48,328 bases of DNA from a virus. The notes under the pieces are model-generated. The model had not been told where the DNA came from and ran no database searches. It saw only the letters and a program-made list of their open reading frames with translations. This document shows positions 17,087 to 26,089 of the stretch, piece after piece. The stretch lies in IMG/VR virus record IMGVR_UViG_3300028581_001523, positions 1-48,328 of that record, one strand, 5' to 3'. Positions within the stretch are counted from its first letter, which is position 1; each line of letters begins with the position of its first letter. A program made the translations under genes and the position numbers.

Positions 17087-18169
17087 ATGGTAAAGAAGAA
17101 AGAGACTACTACAGATAAAAAACCAATCACTATTCTATCCACTGATTGGCATCTCAAAGAAAGTAATATTGAACAGATCAAGGGTCTTATAACTCAAAAA
17201 TGTGAACTTGCTAAGTCACTAGATATTGATACTGTATTCTGTCTTGGAGATATTTTTGATTCACGAGCAGGACAGAAGGTGAGTATACTTGTAGCCTTTA
17301 GTGAGATATTGGAGATATTCTCCAATTACCAGATTAAGTTATGGGCGATACCCGGGAACCACGATAAGCAGGGGTACCTGGGGTTTGAGAGTTTCGTAGA
17401 CCCATTTAAGTACCATCCTAATTTTAAATATATCAATAGGGCTGGCGGGGTACCTATTGGTAATATTATGTTTCAACTACTCCCCTATTTTAAAGAAACT
17501 ATGTGGTTGGAGAGATTCAGAGAACTTGAAGAGTATGTTGGAGAGTTTGGTACAGACGATTTTCCTGGTAAGAAACACGTTCTTTTATCACATATAGCTT
17601 TGAATGGTTCTACAAATAATGATGGAACCAAGGTAAATTGTAATATTTCAGTGAGTGACTTTAAGAATTGGGATCTAGTTCTTCTAGGCCACTATCATGA
17701 TCAACAGCAAGTTGGTGTAAATGTATTTCATATACCTTCTATTCAACAGAACAATTTCGGAGAAAATGATCAGAAGGGTTTTACAGTTGTATATGATGAT
17801 TGCAGTTTTGAACTTCATAAATCATCTTTCAAAGAGTATAAGAAGGTAGTTATCGACTTTGATAACACTACAAAGAAACAGTTGGAGACAATCTTGAAAG
17901 ATCAACAGTGTGTAGATAAGTTTGTTCGATTGGAGTTTGTTGGTTCATCTGATAGACTGAAAGCTCTGAATAAAGAAGAATTACAATCTCTTGGGTTTAA
18001 TATCACAGTAAAGGTAAAGGAGATCGAAGACACAATTGAGTTTGCTGAAGAAGAGATCAAGGAACACACCAAAGAGTCTATTGTAGAAGAGTTTAAACAA
18101 TTCTGTACAGAGAAATCAAAGGACTATGAAATAGGGATTATACATCTTAATAAAAAACTTGAAAAATAA
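17087..18169 (+). CDS. sbcD: SbcD/gp47-like recombination nuclease
   Basis: A calcineurin-like phosphoesterase that pairs with the SbcC-like ATPase encoded downstream. The metal motifs are visible in order: STDWHLKES, CLGDIFDSRAG, AIPGNHDKQGY, LLSHIALNG and LLGHYHDQQQ. The C-terminal part contains acidic helices that would cap the SbcC partner. The ATG at 17087 was chosen because the in-frame GTG at 17048 lies inside the stem-loop. Together the pair should process DNA ends for recombination-dependent replication. Confidence 0.88.
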   Translation: MVKKKETTTDKKPITILSTDWHLKESNIEQIKGLITQKCELAKSLDIDTVFCLGDIFDSRAGQKVSILVAFSEILEIFSNYQIKLWAIPGNHDKQGYLGFESFVDPFKYHPNFKYINRAGGVPIGNIMFQLLPYFKETMWLERFRELEEYVGEFGTDDFPGKKHVLLSHIALNGSTNNDGTKVNCNISVSDFKNWDLVLLGHYHDQQQVGVNVFHIPSIQQNNFGENDQKGFTVVYDDCSFELHKSSFKEYKKVVIDFDNTTKKQLETILKDQQCVDKFVRLEFVGSSDRLKALNKEELQSLGFNITVKVKEIEDTIEFAEEEIKEHTKESIVEEFKQFCTEKSKDYEIGIIHLNKKLEK

Positions 18170-18176
18170 TTTTTAT

Positions 18177-18202
18177 TTTGATACAGAATTTATTAATTTT
18201 AC
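18177..18202 (+). promoter_or_regulatory. Promoter of the GIY-YIG gene
   Basis: Directly after the sbcD stop, TTTG at 18177-18180 and TATTAATTTTAC at 18191-18202 form a promoter-like pair without the upstream dyad. The same layout, starting at the stop of the previous gene, precedes the decayed GIY-YIG copy (23488) and the TnpB-like gene (48205). Confidence 0.6.
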
Positions 18203-18210
18203 TTTTTATT

Positions 18211-18271
18211 CCAGGAGGACAGGGGATGCAACCCTTTCTAAAACTTCCAGCAGTTTTAGATTACTCCTTGG
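18211..18271 (+). promoter_or_regulatory. Predicted three-way-junction RNA in leader of GIY-YIG gene
   Basis: Complementary blocks fold into a compact shape. CCAGGAG (18211-18217) pairs with CTCCTTGG (18264-18271, one bulged T). Inside, AGGG (18221) pairs with CCCT (18232) and CTAAAACT (18238-18245) pairs perfectly with AGTTTTAG (18252-18259). It would begin a few bases after the transcript start. This may protect the RNA or delay translation of the nuclease whose ATG is at 18307. The pairing is seen; the function is inferred. Confidence 0.5.
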
Positions 18272-18306
18272 ATTTATTTCGGCTGGACGTTATAAATTCA
18301 CCTATC

Positions 18307-19137
18307 ATGGCAGCTTCAAAATTTTACTTTGTTTACAAAACAACCTGTATCCTAACTGGGTTAATTTATGTTGGTGCTCATAGGACTAATAAATTAGAGG
18401 ATGGCTATATTGGTCATGGAATTTATAGATCTATAAAAGATAGTGAGAATGTAATCAATGGACTTTCACTGGCTGTTAAAACTTACAATTATGTAAATTT
18501 TAAAAGAGAAATTTTAGAGTTCTGTAGTTCACTCGAAGAGATGCAAGAACGCGAAGTCTACTGGCAGAGAAAACTAGATTGTACTAATCCCTTAGTTGGT
18601 TATAATCTTAAGATAAGTAAGGCGGGTGGTCATAAAGAAGATTTTAAACATTCTGAAGAAGTAATAGAAAAGCAAAGAGAGTTTATGAAGGGAAGAGTAG
18701 TTGGTGAAAAGAACCCATTTTATAAAAAGAAACATTCAGATAAAACAATAAAATATTTACATGATATTAATATCGGTAAAAAGCACTCTAATGAAACAAA
18801 AGAGAAATATAAACTAAGACGTGGTGAGAAAAATGGTATGTTTGGTAAGTTAGGGAAAGATAGCCCTAATTATGGACAGACTAGGTCTAAAGAAACTAAA
18901 TTAAAGATGAGAGAGTCTGCAATAAATAGACCACTAATTGAATGTCCTCATTGTAATTATCAAAGTCCGCACAAAGGACTTATGATTATTAAGCACTTTG
19001 ACAATTGTCCTCAGAACCCTAATTACGTTCCAAAAGAAGATACTAGACCTTTATTGACTTGTACTCACTGTGGGTATCAGTGTAAAAATAAAGGTAGTAT
19101 GATGGCTAGTCACTTTGATAAATGTAGATATAGGTAA
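18307..19137 (+). CDS. Freestanding GIY-YIG homing endonuclease with zinc fingers
   Basis: The N-terminal nuclease domain has GLIYVGAHRT and DGYIGHG (residues 18-38), the GIY and YIG motifs. The middle has three NUMOD3-like repeats (KNPFYKKKHSDKT, GKKHSNETKEKYK, SPNYGQTRSKETK). The end has two CxxC-H-C zinc fingers, CPHC at 213-216 and CTHC at 252-255, each closed by HFDxC. The ATG at 18307 was chosen because the decayed copy at 23606 begins at the matching codon; the frame is open further up to 18178. It is inserted between sbcD and recA, and is driven by its own promoter and structured leader. It most likely moves itself into unmarked phage genomes. Confidence 0.88.
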   Translation: MAASKFYFVYKTTCILTGLIYVGAHRTNKLEDGYIGHGIYRSIKDSENVINGLSLAVKTYNYVNFKREILEFCSSLEEMQEREVYWQRKLDCTNPLVGYNLKISKAGGHKEDFKHSEEVIEKQREFMKGRVVGEKNPFYKKKHSDKTIKYLHDINIGKKHSNETKEKYKLRRGEKNGMFGKLGKDSPNYGQTRSKETKLKMRESAINRPLIECPHCNYQSPHKGLMIIKHFDNCPQNPNYVPKEDTRPLLTCTHCGYQCKNKGSMMASHFDKCRYR

Positions 19138-19154
19138 CCATATAAATTTGTACT

Positions 19155-21440
19155 ATGAACGAAAATAAACAGAAAACTATTAGTGATGCTATTTTATCAA
19201 TTGAAAAACGTTTTGGCAGAGGGTCGATACTAGATTTTGAAACAGGCATTAAAGATGTTGAGTTTATCTCTTCAGGGTCTATTGGATTGGATTATGCATT
19301 AGGTGGTGGATTCCCAAGGGGGAGAATTATTGAGGTCTATGGACCGGAATCATCAGGTAAGTGCTTAACAGAGGACTCTTATATACAAACTAGTAGAGGG
19401 TTTAAGTCAGTACAGGAAATTTTTGAAGAAACAGAAAATGATCTTACTATTTCACAAAAAGAAGTTGAGTATCAATATTCTTCACTAGTAAATCGTTTAG
19501 GGCAACTAGAGGATACATCACATCTAGTATATAATGGACGACAACCTATTTATAAAATAAGAACTCAGACTGGTTTTCTATTAAAACGTACATATAAACA
19601 CCCATTACTAGTAGTATCCAAAAATGGAAATTTTATATGGAAGTATTCAGGGGTGATACAAGAAGGTGATTACTTAGTAAATCATAGAAGTAGATTTTTT
19701 GGTATAGGAGAAAGAGATCTTGATACTTGTTATTCAATTGGTTTATTACTTGCTGATGGGTACTTAGGTGGGACTATAAGTATAAGTAATGATGATCCCT
19801 GTATTAAACAATTTATAGAGACAAAAATGTCTCAGTCACTAGATTTTAGTAGATGTGATAAGTCACCAAGTGATAGTATAAGTGGACAGTCATTTGGGTA
19901 TGATTTTAGATTAAATTTAAAAGGTCAGAGATCAAATAAAACAATTCAGAAACATTTTTATGAAAAATTTGATCTTAAAGTAGGGGTTGCAAAAACTAAG
20001 TACTTCCCTAAGTGGATTAGAGAACTTAATGAAGAGTGTATGTCTGCTGTTATACGTGGTTATATGGATTGTGAGAGTTATATTTGTGAAACAGGTTTAG
20101 AGGTATGTAGTGCTAGTTACACACTATTATATCAACTTAAATTAATGCTTTCACAGTTTGGGATTGTATCATTTTTTGGAAATTCAGGTAAGGTTAAGGG
20201 TTATGAACAGAATGACTACTATAATCTCTATATTTATGGTGAAGATTTCCAACTATATATAGATAAAATTGGGACAGATTCACTTTATAGACGTAATCAA
20301 ATACAGCAGTATGTAGATACTAGAAGTAGTGTAGTACAAATTCAGACAAATTATAAACACATACCTTTTATTGAAGAACTAGTTAAAGATTTATATTATC
20401 AACAAGAAAATCGAGGTGGATTATTAAGAGAGTTACTTGAAGATATATTTTCTAGTTTTTGTAAAGTTACTTTTACTAGACTGAAGAAGATTCTAGAACT
20501 CTGTGAAGAAAGTAGACTAAAAACTCAGTTAAGTGAATTATTAGACTATTCATTTGAGAGAGTTGTACATGTAGAGAAAGTTGAAGAAACAATAAGAACT
20601 TTTGATTTTATAATGTCTAAAACTAGTTCTTTTACTGCTGATGGGTGTATTAATCATAACTCAACTCTAGGCCTACATGCTATTGCTGAAGCCCAAAAAG
20701 AAGGTGGTGTAGCTGCTTATTTGGATAGTGAACACGCTTTCGATTCTACTTATGCAAAGAACTTAGGTGTTGATCTTTCAAAAGAGACACTTTTATTTTC
20801 ACAACCCGATAATGGTGAACAGGCTTTGGAGATTGCTGAGATACTTATAAGAACAGGAAAGATTGACATTATTGTAATTGATTCAGTAGCAGCATTAATT
20901 CCTGCTGCTGAGCTGGCTGGAGACATGGGTGATTCCAAGATGGGTCTACATGCAAGACTTATGTCACAGGCTCTTCGTAAGATTTGTGGTGCTGTGAGTA
21001 AGTCAAATACCATTGTAATTTTCATCAACCAGTTACGTGATAAGATAGGAATTCAATTCGGTTCTTCTGAAACAACTACTGGTGGAAATGCACTTAAATT
21101 CTATGCTTCACAGAGGTTGGACATACGTAAGACAGCGATGAATAAAGATGGGGAAGAGGCTGTATCAAACACTGTTAAGGTGAAGGTTGTGAAGAATAAA
21201 GTAGCTCCACCTGCCAGATTCACATCATTTGATATTGTTTATGGTAAGGGTATCAATAAGATAGCTGAAATTGTATCTCTTGGTGTTGAACTGGGAATCA
21301 TAAAGAAGAGCGGGTCGTGGTTTTCGTATGGTGAAACCAAGTTGGGACAAGGGAGTAAGGCTGTTGAAGATATCTTAAACGACAACCCTGAACTACAGGA
21401 TGAATTGACAGCATTAATCAGACACAAACTTAAAAGTTAG
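19155..21440 (+). CDS. recA: RecA recombinase, intein-containing
   Basis: RecA carries out strand exchange. The exteins total about 328 residues, a little shorter than bacterial RecA. Motifs include [10 protein letters not shown], the Walker A GPESSGK/STLG joined only after splicing, [22 protein letters not shown], the L2 region [24 protein letters not shown] and a short C-terminus. The intein splits the P-loop between Lys69 and the next Ser, so unspliced protein cannot bind ATP. The gene stands between the GIY-YIG gene and sbcC. Confidence 0.94.
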   Translation: MNENKQKTISDAILSIEKRFGRGSILDFETGIKDVEFISSGSIGLDYALGGGFPRGRIIEVYGPESSGKCLTEDSYIQTSRGFKSVQEIFEETENDLTISQKEVEYQYSSLVNRLGQLEDTSHLVYNGRQPIYKIRTQTGFLLKRTYKHPLLVVSKNGNFIWKYSGVIQEGDYLVNHRSRFFGIGERDLDTCYSIGLLLADGYLGGTISISNDDPCIKQFIETKMSQSLDFSRCDKSPSDSISGQSFGYDFRLNLKGQRSNKTIQKHFYEKFDLKVGVAKTKYFPKWIRELNEECMSAVIRGYMDCESYICETGLEVCSASYTLLYQLKLMLSQFGIVSFFGNSGKVKGYEQNDYYNLYIYGEDFQLYIDKIGTDSLYRRNQIQQYVDTRSSVVQIQTNYKHIPFIEELVKDLYYQQENRGGLLRELLEDIFSSFCKVTFTRLKKILELCEESRLKTQLSELLDYSFERVVHVEKVEETIRTFDFIMSKTSSFTADGCINHNSTLGLHAIAEAQKEGGVAAYLDSEHAFDSTYAKNLGVDLSKETLLFSQPDNGEQALEIAEILIRTGKIDIIVIDSVAALIPAAELAGDMGDSKMGLHARLMSQALRKICGAVSKSNTIVIFINQLRDKIGIQFGSSETTTGGNALKFYASQRLDIRKTAMNKDGEEAVSNTVKVKVVKNKVAPPARFTSFDIVYGKGINKIAEIVSLGVELGIIKKSGSWFSYGETKLGQGSKAVEDILNDNPELQDELTALIRHKLKS
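19362..20660 (+). mobile_element. RecA intein with LAGLIDADG (DOD) endonuclease
   Basis: A 433-residue intein occupies residues 70-502 of the RecA precursor. It starts with Cys1 ([16 protein letters not shown]), has a block [10 protein letters not shown], two endonuclease motifs ([12 protein letters not shown] and [11 protein letters not shown]) and ends CINHN before a +1 Ser. Both catalytic acidic residues of the endonuclease motifs are present, so homing activity is possible. It sits inside the P-loop, a site that is strongly conserved in potential targets. Confidence 0.92.
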
Positions 21441-21445
21441 ATAAT

Positions 21446-23461
21446 ATGCATTTCGTACATCTTAGAGCCAAGAATTTTCAGTCATTCAAAGAACTCTACT
21501 ATGAATATCGTAATGGTATCCCTGTACTGATTCTTGGAGAGAATCTTACAGATGATGATCAGGAGTCAAACGGGAGTGGCAAGTCGGTGTTAATGAGTGG
21601 ACCCGAATACTGTATTCTTCACACTATGTCTAAGAAAGTCAATGATAAGGATCTTGTTTACTGGTGGGATGGGTCGGATACTGGAGAGATTGAACTCTCT
21701 ATTCATTGTCCTCTTCGTAAGGAGACTTTGTTGATTGAACGTAAAATATCAATTAAGAATGGTGGATCATCACAACTCTCTATTAACGGAATTGTTAAGT
21801 ATGCCTTTGTAGACAAGATGGTTGGGGAGATTGATAAGTTCATTATTGAGTGGATTGGGATTTCAAAAGAGGACTTACAAAACTATTTCATTATCTCCAA
21901 GTTTCGTTATATATCATTCTTCAATGCCTCTAATACTAGTCTTAATCAACTGATTGGGAGATTCTCCAATACAAGTATCATCTCAGGAATAGATAAAGAT
22001 ATCCTATTAGAATCAGAAAAAATAGAGAGTGACAGGTTAGTACTAACTGAGAAAAAGAATCGATTCTACGGCATGATTGACGTATACAAATCGAATCTAG
22101 AGACTGAACAGAAGATCGATAAAGAGAAATTGATTGAAGAACGACTTGATGCAATCGATAATGAGATAATCACTGAAGGTGAAAAAACTCTTTCAGCACA
22201 GACTCAGATTGGTATTGAAAACGACAAGATCGTCTCCTATAAAGAGGAACTGACTACACAACTTGAGAAGGTCAATCAGGCCAACAGTCAACTTAGATCA
22301 ATCAATGAAAAGGAGTCTAAGTTTGACAAACTCTACAGTAAGGTTGATTTGGAGATGGATTCTGTCAAGAAGAGTCGTGAATCGGTACTTGAGAAGTCAA
22401 ATGAATTAAGTAAGAACAAGAACGAACTCTGGCTGACTATTCAAGAGATTGAGAGAAACATAAAGGGATCAGTTAAGTGTCCCAAATGTGATTTTGAGTT
22501 TTTGGTTGGCCACACAGATATAAGTATTGAAGAAGAGAAGAACTCACTACTGGAGGCTAATAAGATTGTCTCTACTCTGGATAAGTCGATTGAAGATATT
22601 AAAGTAACTCTATCAGAATTTGATCCCAAGATAAGAGACATTAAAAGAGATCGATTGACAATTGAGGCAGAAGAGAGTGAACTTCGTACAATGAAACGTA
22701 ACATCAGTAATAGTATCTCCACAATTGAATCCAATAAGAACACTATCAATAACAACATTCTAGTTTGTGAAGGTAAGATTCAGAGATATCGTAGTGATAT
22801 ACAATTAAGTACAGACAGGTCCAAACAACTACTTGCTTCAAAATCAGAAATAACTGTAGACACATTTGACAACTCAGAGAAGATTAAGGCTATCAATGAA
22901 GAGATCGAGAATTGTAACAATCAAATCACTTCTATTGAAGAACTAGATAAGGCCTATAGTGATAAGATTTTTGATATCAAACAATGGGCCTTTACGTTTA
23001 AAGAGTTCCAACAATATCTATCCACCAAGACGATCAAAGTGTTACAGGGGTATGCCAACAAAACATTAAGTGATATTAAGTCTGATCTTAGAATACAGTT
23101 GGAGGGCTACCGCATGAAAACAGACGGAACTTTGTCTGACAAGATCACGGCCTACATAGTGAGAGATAGCGAGATTAAAGAATTCGGTAATTTCTCAGGT
23201 GGAGAAAAAGCAAGACTGGAGTCAGCAATGATTATCGCAGTACAGACAGCAGTCAATTCTACTAATAAATATGGCGGACTGAACTTTCTGAGTATGGATG
23301 AAGTGCAAGAATCAATCGACGGACTTGGGATAACTACACTTGTAAACTCTTTCATACCACTTAATCGTACAATTTTATTGACTACACATATAGCACATAG
23401 AAATTATGATTGTGAGGTACTTAAAGTAATTAAAGAAGATAAAATAAGTCGACTGTCTTAA
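21446..23461 (+). CDS. sbcC: SbcC/Rad50/gp46-like recombination ATPase
   Basis: An SMC-like ATPase that would work with SbcD. The N-terminal Walker A is NGSGKS near residues 42-47, after a GENLTDDDQE segment. Two long coiled-coil arms flank a zinc-hook-like CPKCDFEF near residue 345. The C-terminal lobe holds FSGGEKARLESA (signature) and LSMDEVQES (Walker B). Length 671 is short for SbcC and right for phage gp46-type proteins. It starts six bases after recA and ends at a leader for the decayed GIY-YIG copy. Confidence 0.9.
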   Translation: MHFVHLRAKNFQSFKELYYEYRNGIPVLILGENLTDDDQESNGSGKSVLMSGPEYCILHTMSKKVNDKDLVYWWDGSDTGEIELSIHCPLRKETLLIERKISIKNGGSSQLSINGIVKYAFVDKMVGEIDKFIIEWIGISKEDLQNYFIISKFRYISFFNASNTSLNQLIGRFSNTSIISGIDKDILLESEKIESDRLVLTEKKNRFYGMIDVYKSNLETEQKIDKEKLIEERLDAIDNEIITEGEKTLSAQTQIGIENDKIVSYKEELTTQLEKVNQANSQLRSINEKESKFDKLYSKVDLEMDSVKKSRESVLEKSNELSKNKNELWLTIQEIERNIKGSVKCPKCDFEFLVGHTDISIEEEKNSLLEANKIVSTLDKSIEDIKVTLSEFDPKIRDIKRDRLTIEAEESELRTMKRNISNSISTIESNKNTINNNILVCEGKIQRYRSDIQLSTDRSKQLLASKSEITVDTFDNSEKIKAINEEIENCNNQITSIEELDKAYSDKIFDIKQWAFTFKEFQQYLSTKTIKVLQGYANKTLSDIKSDLRIQLEGYRMKTDGTLSDKITAYIVRDSEIKEFGNFSGGEKARLESAMIIAVQTAVNSTNKYGGLNFLSMDEVQESIDGLGITTLVNSFIPLNRTILLTTHIAHRNYDCEVLKVIKEDKISRLS

Positions 23462-23469
23462 ATAAATTT

Positions 23470-23499
23470 TTATTCTAGTATAAAGTTTATTAATTTTAC
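23470..23499 (+). promoter_or_regulatory. Promoter of the decayed GIY-YIG copy
   Basis: Directly after the sbcC stop the sequence TATTAATTTTAC at 23488-23499 repeats the box before the intact GIY-YIG gene, preceded by similar ATTTTTATT sequence. It now probably drives the RuvC-like gene at 23771 or a short leader peptide. Confidence 0.55.
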
Positions 23500-23502
23500 A
23501 GT

Positions 23503-23579
23503 GCAGTTCAGTTATATGAAAAATCTAAACCCTCATTCGTTCACATTGCCTAATGATCAATCTTGATCGACTGGACTGC
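23503..23579 (+). promoter_or_regulatory. Predicted structured leader with 10-bp closing stem
   Basis: GCAGTTCAGT (23503-23512) pairs over its full length with ACTGGACTGC (23570-23579), with one U-G pair. Inside, GATCA (23555) pairs with TGATC (23564). The primary sequence differs from the leader at 18211, but both put a closed stem at the start of the transcript. The shared layout suggests that structure is what has been kept. Confidence 0.45.
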
Positions 23580-23605
23580 CTTTGTGTTCGGATGGGGTGT
23601 TTTTT

Positions 23606-23770
23606 ATGGCAACTTCAAAATTTTACTTCATCTACAAAACAACCTGCATTCCAACTGGATTAATCTACGTTGGTGCTCATCGAACTAATGATCTCAATGA
23701 TGGTTACATTGGACAAGGGATCTATTATTAAGAATCACTTTGACAACTGTAAATTAAACCCAAATAAACT
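23606..23770 (+). pseudogene. Decayed GIY-YIG endonuclease with internal deletion
   Basis: The first 41 codons (MATSKFYFIYKTTC...GYIGQGIYY) match the start of the intact gene at 18307 (MAASKFYFVYKTTC...), then a stop follows at 23729-23731. The next bases encode IIKNHFDNC in a shifted frame, matching the first zinc finger of the intact gene near residue 227. So roughly 185 codons are missing, and the second finger too. It still keeps a promoter and leader. The remaining short peptide lacks the nuclease domain beyond the GIY and YIG motifs and is unlikely to cut DNA. Confidence 0.85.
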
Positions 23771-24217
23771 ATGAATATATTATCAATTGATCAAGCATCA
23801 AATTGTGGCTGGGCCATATCCAATGAGATATATGGTGTATGGGATCTAACCACTCGTAAAGATGAATCACAAGGTATGAAACTCTTACGATTCAAATCTA
23901 AATTAAGAGAAGTTTGTGAAAGAGAACATATTGAGTTGATAGTATATGAACGCGTGGCTGGTTTACACAAAGCATCTATTATACATGCTGCAAAGTTAGT
24001 TGCAATCATCGAATCATACTGTGAAGAAGTTGGGATCCAATATCGATCTTATTCTGCTAATGAAATTAAGAAGTTTGCTACTGGGAAGGGAAATTGTGGT
24101 AAGCCATTAATGATATCTTCTGCAAAAACTAGACTTAGTTATGATGGTAATAATGATAATGAGGCTGACGCTCTATGGATGCTGAATCTGTGTAAACATG
24201 ATCTAAATATCTTCTAA
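23771..24217 (+). CDS. RuvC-like Holliday-junction resolvase
   Basis: The protein has the RNase H-like fold acid residues of phage RuvC-type nucleases: LSIDQASNCGWA (Asp7), LIVYERVA (Glu60) and DNEADALWML (Asp133). A GKGNCGK segment lies at 105-111. Length 148 is typical. It follows recA and sbcC in the same orientation, so it probably resolves branched DNA before packaging. Its ATG abuts the decayed GIY-YIG copy. Confidence 0.82.
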   Translation: MNILSIDQASNCGWAISNEIYGVWDLTTRKDESQGMKLLRFKSKLREVCEREHIELIVYERVAGLHKASIIHAAKLVAIIESYCEEVGIQYRSYSANEIKKFATGKGNCGKPLMISSAKTRLSYDGNNDNEADALWMLNLCKHDLNIF

Positions 24218-24546
24218 TGGCAACATTTATATGTGACTGTAGGTATTCAATTACTCAATCAAAAGTCAAATTTACTAGTAATAGTGGTAATCTGATACCA
24301 GATAACCCACCTATCTGTCCAATATGTAAAACAGTCATGACACTAGAACTCTACTCTACAACTATAGGTGAAGTGTCATTCACTCCTAATAAATTTGATT
24401 CACTAAATGAGTTAGGTAAGAAAGAGATGATACATAAGAGAGCCAAGAAACACTATGAACGTTTTGCAAAGGCAGATGTTGAAAGAAAACGTAATGAAAC
24501 AATTTCGAACATAAAACAGAAGTTTGAGGAGGGAACCAAATTATGA
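24217..24546 (+). CDS. Zinc-ribbon hypothetical protein
   Basis: The N-terminal 40 residues contain FICDCRYSI and PPICPICK, four cysteines in CxC and CxxC pairs that probably bind one zinc as in FmdB-like ribbon proteins. The C-terminal half is a Lys/Arg/Glu-rich helix. It overlaps the RuvC-like gene by one base (TAATG) and the next gene by four. Role unknown; a transcription or DNA-linked role is plausible from the ribbon. Confidence 0.6.
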   Translation: MATFICDCRYSITQSKVKFTSNSGNLIPDNPPICPICKTVMTLELYSTTIGEVSFTPNKFDSLNELGKKEMIHKRAKKHYERFAKADVERKRNETISNIKQKFEEGTKL

Positions 24547-24854
24547 TTATTAACAGAGAATCTTTATTGTACATCTCAACTGTTACTGGCAAACCAGTAG
24601 TGGCTGTATTCAACGATTGTGAAGAGAAATGGTACTTCTATCTATCTGATGAGTTCAAACCCGCCAATCCTGGAAATCATGTCTATGACAATTTTCTATC
24701 TGGACGTGATCTATCTGGGTTACTTACATCACTGGGCGGTTATAGTCATGGATTTGAAACATCTAATGACATATCTGTACTAACAAAAATTAATGAAATC
24801 CCTCTACAGAAGTTTACTTTCAACAGATTCAAATGGATTAAATTGCAAACATAG
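24543..24854 (+). CDS. Hypothetical protein
   Basis: A 103-residue protein beginning MIINRESLLYISTVTGKPVV. Hydrophobic and aromatic residues alternate in a beta-like pattern and a GLLTSLGGYSHGF loop is present. No family recognised. It is the last gene of the recombination unit before dyad promoter P2. Confidence 0.55.
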   Translation: MIINRESLLYISTVTGKPVVAVFNDCEEKWYFYLSDEFKPANPGNHVYDNFLSGRDLSGLLTSLGGYSHGFETSNDISVLTKINEIPLQKFTFNRFKWIKLQT

Positions 24855-24912
24855 TCTTTTCTGTTGTTTTATGTTATTGTGTGATTCTTAATAGTTTAAA
24901 GGCTGTTTTTAT

Positions 24913-24994
24913 TTATAATCATTATAAATTAAGTCTTTTTCTTAAAATAGTTGCTGAAATATTAGGTTTGTAACATCTATTATATTAATTTTAC
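24913..24994 (+). promoter_or_regulatory. Dyad promoter P2 (long form, perfect dyad)
   Basis: The dyad TTATAATCATTATAA at 24913-24927 is a perfect palindrome. It is followed by AAATTAAGTC, an AAAATAGTTGCTGAAA element, ATTAGGTTTG and TATTAATTTTAC at 24983-24994. It precedes the DUF932 gene by 31 bases and resembles P1 and P3 along its full length. Confidence 0.75.
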
Positions 24995-25024
24995 TCCATG
25001 TTACACATTTAAAAACGAAAGAAA

Positions 25025-26020
25025 ATGTCACACAATTTAGCCATCGATACAAAAACAGGCGAAGCCTCGTTGTATCTTCTGAAAGAAAAAGCTTGGCACG
25101 GATTAGGTCAGGTCGTGGAAAGTGCAAAAACTTCAGATGAAGTTATCAAAATCGCTCATCTGGATTGGGAAGTCGAAAAGATTCCAAACAAGATTGAACT
25201 CCCAAACAAAGGTTTAACTGATTCAGGTTCCTTTTCTGTTGTTCGTAAAGACACAGAAGCCATTCTCCACTCTACAGCATTAGCCAAATATACACCAGTA
25301 CAGAATCAGGAGGCTTTCAAATTTATGGATAGCCTTGTAAGATTTGCTGGTGATATTACTTATGAAACAGCTGGTGCTCTTGGACAGGGTGAAGAGGTGT
25401 TTGTAACAACCAAACTACCTGGTTATATTCGTATTGCTGGTTCAGATGATGTGATTGAAAAATACCTGATCTGGACCAACTCACATGCAGGTAAGGTGTT
25501 GGGACTCTATTTTTCAGATGTAAGAGTTGTATGTGCTAACACACTTTCAGCCTCAATGAAAGATCTCAAAAGTGGTGTATCCCTAAAACATACAGCCAAT
25601 GTAATGAACCGTATTAATGAAGCCGCACAATTACTTGGTCTTATCAAAACCTATAACGATGAATTTGGTCTAATGCTCAATAAGTTGGCTAAGTTCAGAG
25701 TTGATGAAAAAATTGAACGTAATTTTGTTAACAGTCTTCTTTTGACCCCTGAGGAATTGAAACTTGTTGGGACTTCTGATGGGATCTCAATACGTAAACA
25801 GAACACCATCAATGAAGTAATTAGTGCCATTCATTCAGCACCAGGTCAGGACATGCATCAGATGACAGCCTTCTGGTTATATAATGGTATCACATCCTAT
25901 TTTCAAAATGTCAAGTCGTACAAGTCAGTTGATCGTAAAATGACGGGTATCAATCTTGGTGGAGAAGAATCCTACCTTACACAAAGAGCTTTTGATTCGT
26001 TGGTTTCGTTAATGTCGTAA
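25025..26020 (+). CDS. DUF932 phage/plasmid-like protein
   Basis: A 331-residue protein whose start (AWHGLGQVV), YTPVQNQEAFKFMDSLV and later TNSHAG and CANTL segments match the DUF932 family of phage and plasmid proteins of unknown function. It has its own long dyad promoter and a strong terminator right after the stop, so it forms a single-gene unit and is probably well expressed. Codon use is richer in C-ending codons than in neighbours, which fits high expression. Function is not established. Confidence 0.85.
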   Translation: MSHNLAIDTKTGEASLYLLKEKAWHGLGQVVESAKTSDEVIKIAHLDWEVEKIPNKIELPNKGLTDSGSFSVVRKDTEAILHSTALAKYTPVQNQEAFKFMDSLVRFAGDITYETAGALGQGEEVFVTTKLPGYIRIAGSDDVIEKYLIWTNSHAGKVLGLYFSDVRVVCANTLSASMKDLKSGVSLKHTANVMNRINEAAQLLGLIKTYNDEFGLMLNKLAKFRVDEKIERNFVNSLLLTPEELKLVGTSDGISIRKQNTINEVISAIHSAPGQDMHQMTAFWLYNGITSYFQNVKSYKSVDRKMTGINLGGEESYLTQRAFDSLVSLMS

Positions 26021-26026
26021 CTGTAG

Positions 26027-26058
26027 AGGAGCGGGTAACCAATCCCGCTCTTTCTTTT
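26027..26058 (+). terminator. Rho-independent terminator
   Basis: GAGCGGG (26029-26035) pairs perfectly with CCCGCTC (26044-26050) around the loop TAACCAAT, followed by TTTCTTTTTC. It closes the DUF932 unit. The loop is the same as in the stem-loop at 17044. Confidence 0.88.
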
Positions 26059-26089
26059 TCGTAGTTATTAATCTTAAACCAACATTCAA

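Noticed and set aside
18211-18271. Hammerhead or preQ1 riboswitch
   Set aside because: The three-way junction lacks the conserved hammerhead core and no preQ1-aptamer consensus is visible.
18178-18306. Longer N-terminus of the GIY-YIG gene
   Set aside because: The upstream codons cover the promoter and folded leader, and the decayed copy starts at the codon matching 18307.
23606-23731. Functional short GIY-YIG peptide
   Set aside because: Only the first 41 residues remain, without the rest of the nuclease core, so activity is unlikely.
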